Shown: positions 1-5,457 of the stretch, one piece after another | How the letters are laid out: the number at the start of each line of letters is the position of its first letter | Position numbering within the stretch: position 1 is the stretch's first letter | Assembly (NCBI GenBank): GCA_913055195.1 | Contig: CAJXJU010000063.1 | Coordinates: 1-7,046, forward strand | Source of the DNA: an uncultured Desulfohalobiaceae bacterium | GTDB lineage: Bacteria; Desulfobacterota; Desulfovibrionia; Desulfovibrionales; Desulfonatronovibrionaceae | Reading direction: 5' to 3' | DNA length: 7,046 bases | Position numbers and translations under genes: made by a program | Notes under the pieces: model-generated | What the model was told of the DNA's origin: nothing | Database searches by the model: none | What the model saw: only the letters and a program-made list of their open reading frames with translations

Positions 1-73
1 TATTTTTAATAAACCTAAGCTCAGACCTCAAATCAGAGTCAAAGGGCAACATTCTTATCAAAGGCTCCAATTC

Positions 74-119
74 GACTATAGTCAAAAGACAATTTAATAG
101 TCTAGCCTGCAGAGTCTGC
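74..119. repeat. Short palindromes downstream of the last gene; no clear terminator
   Basis: Positions 1-119 hold no supported gene. Directly after the TAG stop lies a small inverted repeat, GCAGA-g-TCTGC (109-119). Further on is a perfect 10-base palindrome GACTATAGTC (74-83), whose left half can also pair with ATAGTC at 97-102. On the minus strand AGAC and GTCTTTT flank a nine-base A/T loop. These could form alternative hairpins at the end of the message, but none has the stable GC stem plus U-run of an intrinsic terminator. Transcription may well continue past position 1. Confidence 0.3.
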
Positions 120-749
120 CTACTTTCCATTATCTTCCTCTGCCACCAAAGCCATGTTCCATGGTTCATTATAAATGGCAAAACCATTTAAGGCCTGGCC
201 GAGCAAATCATCAATCCTGTCCTTATCATTTATATTCAGATAAAAATTAACCCCGCGGTAAAAAGCCTCTTGCTGATGCATACTGGGGGCTTTATCTCCA
301 ATGAGCAAGCAATTGACATTCCTTCTTTTCTTACCTGGCCAGGAATTTATTTCGCCAAGCAAAGGAGAAAACTCTTCTCTATCCTCCAGTAAAATTAATT
401 GGTACTCATTGAGTCTGAGCTTAAGAACCCCCTCCTGAACATCTTCAGCCGTGCTTAGATAAAAACTCTTTTCCTGAAAAAATTCACGGGCCTTCAGTCT
501 TATCTCCTTGTTAAAAACAAATAAAAAGGCTACATTTGTGCCTGGAGGAAAGAAATCAGGCTCAATGCTTTTTGTTGGCTTAACTTGCTGAGCCTCAGCA
601 CTACTGTCCCTCTCTTTCGCAACGGCCTCGTTCTCCACCACAATCCGTTGGCCACATCCAGGACATTTTAAGGCAAACCGGGGCACATCAGGAATTTTTT
701 CAGCAGGCAAAAAAATTTTTTTCTGACAACTTGAACACCTGAGTTCCAT
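120..749 (-). CDS. Zinc-ribbon protein with degenerate receiver-like domain, function unknown
   Basis: I do not recognise a named family for the whole 209-residue protein. Residues 1-36 form an MJ0042/zinc-ribbon-type finger with C5/C8 and C29/C32 (CxxC-x20-CxxC). A charged, flexible linker follows (about 40-68). Residues 72-190 look like a response-regulator receiver fold by alternating strand and helix pattern: 'NVAFLFVFN', 'YQLILLED' and 'VNCLLIGD', then 'GVNFYLNIND'. The key receiver residues look lost: the acidic pair after strand 1 is replaced (FNKE), strand 3 ends LLED rather than LLD, and the conserved lysine after strand 5 reads as asparagine. It would therefore be a non-phosphorylated pseudo-receiver, probably a protein-interaction module. 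No signal peptide or membrane helix is present. Its good ribosome site and 17-base spacing to the second PilT gene suggest a cytoplasmic partner or regulator of the motors (inference). Confidence 0.75.
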   Translation of the reverse strand: MELRCSSCQKKIFLPAEKIPDVPRFALKCPGCGQRIVVENEAVAKERDSSAEAQQVKPTKSIEPDFFPPGTNVAFLFVFNKEIRLKAREFFQEKSFYLSTAEDVQEGVLKLRLNEYQLILLEDREEFSPLLGEINSWPGKKRRNVNCLLIGDKAPSMHQQEAFYRGVNFYLNINDKDRIDDLLGQALNGFAIYNEPWNMALVAEEDNGK

Positions 750-753
750 AGCT

Positions 754-758
754 CTCCT
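754..758 (-). promoter_or_regulatory. Shine-Dalgarno of the zinc-ribbon gene
   Basis: The minus strand reads AGAGGAGAGCT directly before the ATG at 749-747, within the 17-base gap after the second ATPase. AGGAG is four bases from the ATG. This is strong support for translation of the otherwise unrecognised last gene and for its start. Confidence 0.7.
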
Positions 759-766
759 CTGGAATA

Positions 767-1933
767 TTAAACGTCACGACCATAATCTTTATCCAGCTCC
801 AACCCCTCTATATCCGTAATCTTTTCTCCGCGTCTGGCCTTAATCTTATCGATCATTTGTTTTAAACGAGATCTGTCCGATGCATTGAGCATGGCAATTT
901 CCTCAGTGATAATCTCCCGCTCAAAAAGATTACATAAATACTGATCAAACGTGATCATGCCATAGGCCGCCCCATCAAAGATAATGTTATAAAAAGTCCT
1001 GTCCCCGGACTCCCCCTTCAAAATAAGCTCTCGAACGCGCAGATTATTGCGCAAAATTTCAAACGCCGCTACCCGGCCACCGCCAATCTTTGGCATAAGA
1101 CGCTGAGACACAACATATTTCAAACTTTCAGCCAATCTGGCCCGGATCAATCTCTCTTCAGACAATTCAAACATACCAATGATGCGATTAATTGTCTGAC
1201 CGGCATCACTGGTGTGTAATGTCCCTAACACAAGATGGCCGGTTTCTGCTGCCTCAAGGGCAATAGTCATGGTTTCGCGATCTCTTAACTCGCCAACTAA
1301 AATCACTTTGGGCGCCTGCCTGAGGGCAGCTCTTAAGCCTGATGCAAATGTATCAAAGTCAATACCGAGTTCCCTTTGATTAACCACCCCTTTTTTGTGT
1401 ACATGCACATATTCAACGGGGTCTTCCAGGGTAACAATATGTTTTGCAAATTGAGAATTAATGGCGTCTATAAGCGCTGCCAGAGATGTGGATTTACCTG
1501 TACCGGTTCCACCTGTGACCAGGATAAGGCCATATTTTTCCCTGGCCATTTCTTTAAAAATTTCAGGTAATTTAAGTTGTTCCATAGTGGGCACTTTCAT
1601 GGCAAGCTTGCGCATCACAATGGCCAGCGATCCTTTCTGGCCGAACACATTGACCCTGAATCTTGCCCGGCCCGGCAATTCATAGGAAAAATCACAGGAG
1701 CCTGTTTGCAATTGATCCCTGTATAAACGCAAATTTCTCCCCATCATGGCCATTGCCATTGCTTCTACCTGGAAAGGAACCAGGTTGCCCAGAGGAGGAT
1801 CAATAAGAATGTCCTGCAATTCACCATGAACCTCTGCCTGTACAGGCTTGCCCACAGTAAGTATTATATCTGACGTTTCAGGGGCCTGATCCATAATCTG
1901 GCCTATTATATAATCAAATTGAGAACGAAGCAT
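767..1933 (-). CDS. Second PilT/PilU-type ATPase, diverged paralogue
   Basis: This is a hexameric secretion-type ATPase of the PilT branch, 388 residues, likely a PilU-like accessory retraction motor acting with the adjacent PilT. It has Walker A GGTGTGKS (141-148), Asp box 'VTLEDPVEYVH' (167-177), Walker B 'VILVGELRD' with predicted catalytic E215, and His box 'ETGHLVLGTLHT' (230-241, H233). Differences from PilT are visible. The segment before Walker B reads RQAPK (205-209) instead of the usual DPD. The N-terminal signature is 'SDIILTVG' (21-28) without the SDLH histidine. The AVRNLIRE position reads 'LRVRELILKGE' (298-308). A charged tail of roughly 40 residues ends the protein. All core ATPase residues are intact, so it is probably an active ATPase. 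Whether it retracts alone or only assists cannot be read from sequence; I leave the symbol blank because PilU and numbered PilT names both apply to such genes. Confidence 0.9.
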   Translation of the reverse strand: MLRSQFDYIIGQIMDQAPETSDIILTVGKPVQAEVHGELQDILIDPPLGNLVPFQVEAMAMAMMGRNLRLYRDQLQTGSCDFSYELPGRARFRVNVFGQKGSLAIVMRKLAMKVPTMEQLKLPEIFKEMAREKYGLILVTGGTGTGKSTSLAALIDAINSQFAKHIVTLEDPVEYVHVHKKGVVNQRELGIDFDTFASGLRAALRQAPKVILVGELRDRETMTIALEAAETGHLVLGTLHTSDAGQTINRIIGMFELSEERLIRARLAESLKYVVSQRLMPKIGGGRVAAFEILRNNLRVRELILKGESGDRTFYNIIFDGAAYGMITFDQYLCNLFEREIITEEIAMLNASDRSRLKQMIDKIKARRGEKITDIEGLELDKDYGRDV

Positions 1934-3016
1934 TTACACCTCTGTAAAGTCTTCAGGAGGCTGTGTCAAAAATTGCCTGAATTTGGTTTTGTTTACAGCT
2001 TTGTTGTACGCGTCCTCAGGCGAAATAATCTTTTGCTGCAAAAGTTGCATGATGGCATCATCAATACTCTGCATACCAAATTTCTTGCCTGTCTCAATAA
2101 CAGAATTAATCTGAAATATCTTGTTTTCCCGAATCAAATTGCGCACAGCAGGCGTGGCAATAAGTATCTCCAGAGCTGCAACACGTCCCGGCCTGTCAAC
2201 TCGCTTAAACAAATTTTGAGCAATAATCGCACGCAAAGATTCTGCCAGGCTTGACCTTATCTGCCCCTGCATCTCCGCTGGAAAAACCTCAATGATCCGG
2301 TCAACGGTTTTGGAAGCAGAAATAGTATGCAAAGTGCCAAAGACCAGATGACCGGTTTCTGCTGCCTCAAGCGCCAATTGAATAGTTTCCAGATCGCGCA
2401 TTTCACCAACCAGGATAATGTCTGGATCTTCACGCAATGCCCCGCGTAGTGCCGCCTGAAAGCTCAAAGTATCCCTGCCCACCTCTCTCTGGTTGATCAA
2501 ACAATTGATAGGCTTGTGCACAAATTCAATAGGATCTTCAATGGTTAAAATATGATCTTTGCGCTGTCTATTGGCATAATCAATTATGGCAGCCAGAGTG
2601 GTTGACTTACCACTGCCGGTTGGACCTGTTACCAGCACCAGACCTTTAGGTAACATGGCCAGATTTTTTAAAATAGGAGGCAATCCAAGTTCTTCAATTG
2701 TCAATATTTTCTGGGGGATCTCCCTGAAAACCGCTGCTATGCCCCTGCGCTGAAGAAAAAAATTCGCCCTGTACCTTGCCAGACCAGGCACTTCATAGGA
2801 AAAATCCACATCACCTGTTTCTTCAAAAATCTTTATCTTGTTCTCGGGCGTAATCTCATAGAGCATCTTCTTTAATTCTTCATGCTCCAATTCTTTATAC
2901 TTGACCCGCTGCATCTCGCCATGCAACCGGATAATTGGCTGCGAACCAGTTGACAGATGCAGATCCGAAGCGCCCAATTCATGCATCATTTTAAAAAAGG
3001 CATCTATCTGGGCCAT
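1934..3016 (-). CDS. pilT: Type IV pilus retraction ATPase PilT
   Basis: PilT is a hexameric cytoplasmic ATPase that depolymerises type IV pili and powers twitching motility. The 360 residues carry the full motif set: N-terminal 'SDLHLSTGSQPIIRLHGE' (17-34), Walker A GPTGSGKS (131-138), Asp box 'LTIEDPIEF' (157-165), Walker B 'DIILVGEMRD' with predicted catalytic E205, and His box 'ETGHLVFGTLHT' (220-231, H223 and H230). The retraction-specific motif near the C-terminus is present as AVRNLIRE (290-297). This combination identifies a true PilT rather than PilB, PilU or GspE. A purine-rich GGGGGAAGATC precedes the ATG, 13 bases after pgsA. The stop codon is directly followed by the ATG of the second ATPase, with no intervening base. 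Confidence 0.96.
   Translation of the reverse strand: MAQIDAFFKMMHELGASDLHLSTGSQPIIRLHGEMQRVKYKELEHEELKKMLYEITPENKIKIFEETGDVDFSYEVPGLARYRANFFLQRRGIAAVFREIPQKILTIEELGLPPILKNLAMLPKGLVLVTGPTGSGKSTTLAAIIDYANRQRKDHILTIEDPIEFVHKPINCLINQREVGRDTLSFQAALRGALREDPDIILVGEMRDLETIQLALEAAETGHLVFGTLHTISASKTVDRIIEVFPAEMQGQIRSSLAESLRAIIAQNLFKRVDRPGRVAALEILIATPAVRNLIRENKIFQINSVIETGKKFGMQSIDDAIMQLLQQKIISPEDAYNKAVNKTKFRQFLTQPPEDFTEV
1939..1942 (-). promoter_or_regulatory. Shine-Dalgarno of the second pilT, inside the pilT 3' end
   Basis: The minus strand reads ACAGAGGTGTAAATG: the GAGG core lies in the last codons of pilT, five bases before the ATG at 1933, and the pilT stop TAA abuts that ATG. Ribosomes ending on pilT would be well placed to restart, so the two ATPases are probably made in linked amounts. 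Confidence 0.65.
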
Positions 3017-3029
3017 GATCTTCCCCCAC

Positions 3030-3572
3030 TTAGTTCGTTAAAAGTTTCTTATAAAAATTACGCAAATAATTGGCCCCGGAAAACAAAGTCAAAACCAAAG
3101 CAACGTAAATAAGTACCTGCCCAAGGGGCACAGGATCAAAATTCCACCACCTATAATGCAAAAGCAAGGGACAAATGGCAACCAACTGCAAAATTGTCTT
3201 CAATTTACCATACTTGTCAGCAGCAATAACCACCCCCTGATCAGATGCAATCGCGCGCAGGCCTGTCACCAATATCTCCCTGCTGAGAATGGTTATTGCG
3301 ACCCACGCCTCCACCCAGCCCAGCTTAACGAGCATGATCAAAGCTGATGCTACCAGAAGCTTATCAGCCAGAGGGTCTAAAAATTTTCCCAGATTGGTGA
3401 CCAGATTGTACCGCCGGGCAATAATCCCGTCCGCAAGATCAGTCAAAGAGGCAAAAATAAAAATAAACATGGCCATCAGGCAGGTAACTCGACCGGGAAA
3501 ATATAAAAGAAGAACCAGCAAAGGGATACAGGCTATACGCAAAAAAGTAAGATTATTGGCCAGATTAAACAT
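3030..3572 (-). CDS. pgsA: CDP-diacylglycerol--glycerol-3-phosphate 3-phosphatidyltransferase PgsA
   Basis: PgsA is an integral inner-membrane enzyme that makes phosphatidylglycerophosphate from CDP-diacylglycerol and sn-glycerol-3-phosphate, the committed step to phosphatidylglycerol and cardiolipin. The 180 residues are the usual length. The complete CDP-alcohol phosphotransferase motif DxxDGxxARx8GxxxDxxxD spans 45-70 (D45, D48, G49, A52, R53, G62, D66, D70). It is preceded by 'NNLTFLRIACIPLLV' (6-20) and followed by several hydrophobic helices and 'LSREILVTGLR' (96-106), a string typical of PgsA rather than PssA. The ATG follows the transglycosylase TAG by four bases, and the weak AAAAGATAG upstream suggests coupling. 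The gene is essential in most bacteria and probably rides in this operon without a direct pilus role. Confidence 0.94.
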   Translation of the reverse strand: MFNLANNLTFLRIACIPLLVLLLYFPGRVTCLMAMFIFIFASLTDLADGIIARRYNLVTNLGKFLDPLADKLLVASALIMLVKLGWVEAWVAITILSREILVTGLRAIASDQGVVIAADKYGKLKTILQLVAICPLLLHYRWWNFDPVPLGQVLIYVALVLTLFSGANYLRNFYKKLLTN

Positions 3573-3576
3573 AATT

Positions 3577-4140
3577 CTATCTTTTCAGCCTGGAATATAT
3601 ATCCAATACTCTTCGAACATACTGTCTTGTTTCAACGTAGGGCGGAATACCATTATACTGTTCGACTCTGGCTGGCCCGGCATTATAGGCAGCCAGGGCC
3701 AGGCTTAAATCTCCAAAACGATCAAGAAGACTGCGTAAATAACGAACCCCCGCCTCTATATTTGAAGACGGATCAAAAGGATCTCTTAAGCCAAGTTCCT
3801 TCTGGGTATTCGGCATGATCTGCATCAGCCCCTGTGCTCCGGCCTTTGATACGGCTTCTGGTTCATAAGCGGATTCCACTTCAATCATGGCCTGAATCAA
3901 GGCTGGCTCCAGGCCATAGCGCTCAGAATAAATTCGAACCAGATGTTTTATCTTTTTTAAGTCAAAGTGTTTATCTCTGAAAACAATAAAAGGGCGATAC
4001 AACCCGGAGGCAGGCAGGTCTGTAAAATGAAACACGCCATTTTCATCACAATAATAATAAATCGTTCCTGCCCTGGAGCCGAAGCCAGAGCACAAACACA
4101 AAAAACACAAAACTAAAAAAATCCATCTCATCGCTGACAT
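3577..4140 (-). CDS. Secreted lytic transglycosylase with DUF4124-like N-terminus (SLT family)
   Basis: This is a predicted periplasmic enzyme that cleaves the MurNAc-GlcNAc bond of peptidoglycan with formation of 1,6-anhydroMurNAc. The 187 residues begin with a hydrophobic signal segment (about 5-20) and a likely signal peptidase I site, SRA|G, after residue 24. No good lipobox is seen despite the cysteines at 12, 15 and 17. Next comes a short DUF4124-like strand motif, 'IYYYCDENGVFHFTDLP' (27-43), then the SLT domain: catalytic E89 in 'IEVESAYEP', 'GAQGLMQIMP' (101-110), 'AAYNAGP' (150-156) and 'PYVETRQYVRRVL' near the end. Two starts are possible, ATG 4140 and ATG 4131; the latter forms an ATGA overlap with the mobA stop. 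A role in opening the wall for pili is suggested by the pil neighbours but not shown. Confidence 0.9.
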   Translation of the reverse strand: MSAMRWIFLVLCFLCLCSGFGSRAGTIYYYCDENGVFHFTDLPASGLYRPFIVFRDKHFDLKKIKHLVRIYSERYGLEPALIQAMIEVESAYEPEAVSKAGAQGLMQIMPNTQKELGLRDPFDPSSNIEAGVRYLRSLLDRFGDLSLALAAYNAGPARVEQYNGIPPYVETRQYVRRVLDIYSRLKR

Positions 4141-4718
4141 GATGGTGTCATGCCCCTCAATAATTTTATGTCTTCGGGGTAGTTTATATTCACAAAATAT
4201 TTTTTCTCTGCTTCACTATAAGGAACATGACAACGAAAAGCCGGTCCTATAGCCCGGCTCAACTGATAACATCCTTTTTTAAAAGAACTCTCCAGCAACT
4301 CTAGACTCCACGACTCATAAACAGCAACCAGAGACTCTATAAATCCGCTTGCCTCGTCCCAAAAAACAGTCATTGGCTTCCTATAACCTATTCTGTTTCG
4401 AGCATCAACAAGTCTTGCCAGCATCTTATCGGTTAAAAATGGCAAATCACAGGAAATAACCAAACATGACGCGTTCAACCTTCTTAGAGCCGTTATGATT
4501 CCTCCCATCGGCCCAATACCGGGTATATCATCCAGCATCCATGACACATCAAGGCCATGTGCGCTTGCGTCCCGTCCAACTACCCATGTACTCGGACAGA
4601 TTTTCTGAAGCAAGGCAACGCTTCTTTGCAACAAATCCTGCCCCTTAAAGCGCAATCTGGCCTTATCCTGGCCAAGACGGGAACTTTTCCCTCCAGCTAA
4701 AACTATACCGTAAAGCAT
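4128..4718 (-). CDS. mobA: Molybdenum cofactor guanylyltransferase MobA
   Basis: MobA transfers GMP from GTP to molybdopterin to make the MGD cofactor needed by formate dehydrogenase. With the start at 4718 the protein has 196 residues, close to E. coli MobA (194). Visible motifs are the nucleotide-binding loop LAGGKSSRLGQDKA (7-20), GPMGGI (69-74), the metal-binding ISCDLPFL (88-95, D91), the ESLVAVYE block (128-135) and NINYPED (177-183). The open frame runs on to an ATG at 4826, but that extension translates antiparallel fdhD sequence and the GC palindrome into an unrelated stretch (AGARRRRAPAK), so it is rejected. No Shine-Dalgarno is recognisable before the 4718 ATG (the preceding bases are GATGTCTTTTTT). 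Initiation may depend on coupling to fdhD, which ends 16 bases upstream. The 3' end overlaps the next gene by 13 bases. Confidence 0.92.
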   Translation of the reverse strand: MLYGIVLAGGKSSRLGQDKARLRFKGQDLLQRSVALLQKICPSTWVVGRDASAHGLDVSWMLDDIPGIGPMGGIITALRRLNASCLVISCDLPFLTDKMLARLVDARNRIGYRKPMTVFWDEASGFIESLVAVYESWSLELLESSFKKGCYQLSRAIGPAFRCHVPYSEAEKKYFVNINYPEDIKLLRGMTPSCQR

Positions 4719-4734
4719 AAAAAAGACATCAGGT

Positions 4735-5457
4735 TTAGCAGGGGCACGGCGGCGCCGTGCCCCTGCTGTCCACCAACCCCAGAGGATCAGCAAAAACCGA
4801 AAATCTGTTCTCCCGTGCAAAGCCAATCAGGGTCAAGCCATGTTGATTGGCCAGTTCAATGCTGGCTGTTGTCAGCGCCGATCTTGATACCATCACCTGA
4901 AATCCGGCTTTGATAGCTTTAAGAACCAGAGAACCAGTGCCGCGCGCGGAGACAAAAAGAATGAGCTTGCCCGCACTCAGGCTATTTTTCAGGATCCACC
5001 CTTTTAAACGATCAAGACAATTGTGGCGTCCAATATCCTCTACATGATGCACAAAATCATTTTTTAGCGGATCAAAAAGCGCTGCCCTGTGAAAACTGCC
5101 GGTCTGCTCCCAGTTTCCCTGAAGTCCCATAAACCGGGCCATGTTGTCCAGAAATAATTCCCTGGTAAGCTTTGAAAAATAAACTTTTTCGGATTCTGAA
5201 ACAACATGCAGCGGTCGCAGATAAAAATCAGAACCTTCTGCTTTCACTAATTCAGGCAGTTCTCTATCGTCACAAAATTCAATGGCGCAATAACCAATGA
5301 CCAGTGATTCCAAATCCTCTGGATAGGCCCATAAAGTCTTAACATCCTGGCCAGGCCAATGGATATGCACCTGAGTTTCCGCGGTCACATAGTCATCAAA
5401 CCTGCGCCACCTGCCATTTTTATATTGCAAGCAGGGCAAATGTAAAATTCTAGCCAT
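4735..5457 (-). CDS. fdhD: Formate dehydrogenase accessory sulfurtransferase FdhD, lacking the usual CxxC
   Basis: In E. coli, FdhD relays sulfur from IscS to the bis-MGD cofactor to make active formate dehydrogenase. The ATG at 5457, overlapping the fdhE stop by one base, is preferred over the TTG one codon earlier and gives 240 residues. The C-terminal core is clear: 'HVEDIGRHNCLDRLKGW' (138-154), 'SARGTGSLVLKA' (170-181), 'VSRSALTTASIELA' (190-203) and 'GLTLIGFARENRFSVF' (207-222), matching the family's EDxGRHNAxDK, VSxR and VSRSAPT blocks. No CxxC is found where E. coli has its CGxCG relay site. The cysteines are C9, C57, C62, C147, C238 and C240. The last residues, GTAPPCPC, and the stop codon lie inside a perfect GC-rich palindrome, so this tail may be a late addition. 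Family call is firm; whether it is an active sulfurtransferase or a divergent cofactor-binding chaperone is open. Confidence 0.88.
   Translation of the reverse strand: MARILHLPCLQYKNGRWRRFDDYVTAETQVHIHWPGQDVKTLWAYPEDLESLVIGYCAIEFCDDRELPELVKAEGSDFYLRPLHVVSESEKVYFSKLTRELFLDNMARFMGLQGNWEQTGSFHRAALFDPLKNDFVHHVEDIGRHNCLDRLKGWILKNSLSAGKLILFVSARGTGSLVLKAIKAGFQVMVSRSALTTASIELANQHGLTLIGFARENRFSVFADPLGLVDSRGTAPPCPC
4737..4767. repeat. Perfect GC-rich palindrome at the fdhD 3' end, REP-like
   Basis: Positions 4737-4751 (AGCAGGGGCACGGCG) and 4753-4767 are exact reverse complements around a single central base, giving a 15-bp stem that is 25/31 G+C in an otherwise A+T-leaning region. It covers the last ten fdhD codons and reaches into the TAA stop. 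It ends 18 bases before the mobA start. The core GGGGCACGGC/GCCGTGCCCC resembles dispersed REP-type palindromes as I remember them, but a single copy is visible here, so this is inference. It is a poor intrinsic terminator because the only U-run (six U, minus-strand 4724-4719) begins 12 bases after the stem. Confidence 0.8.

Noticed and set aside
81..102. AGAC-loop-GTCTTTT as a terminator after the last gene
   Set aside because: The stem is only four base pairs with a nine-base A/T loop, too weak to call beyond a low-confidence palindrome note.
1376..2254. Plus-strand reading frames opposite the two ATPase genes
   Set aside because: They lie antisense to strongly conserved coding sequence, encode no recognisable domain and lack good ribosome sites. 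The same holds for the plus-strand frames opposite pgsA, the transglycosylase, fdhE and pilD.
4719..4767. The fdhD palindrome as an intrinsic terminator
   Set aside because: The six-U run begins 12 bases after the stem and is immediately followed by the mobA ATG. Intrinsic terminators need the U-run directly after the stem, and termination here would cut mobA off.
4719..4826. Upstream extension of mobA to an ATG at 4826
   Set aside because: The added 36 residues are low-plausibility sequence (AGARRRRAPAK) read through fdhD and the GC palindrome in another frame. The MobA family starts right at the LAGG motif, which fits the ATG at 4718.
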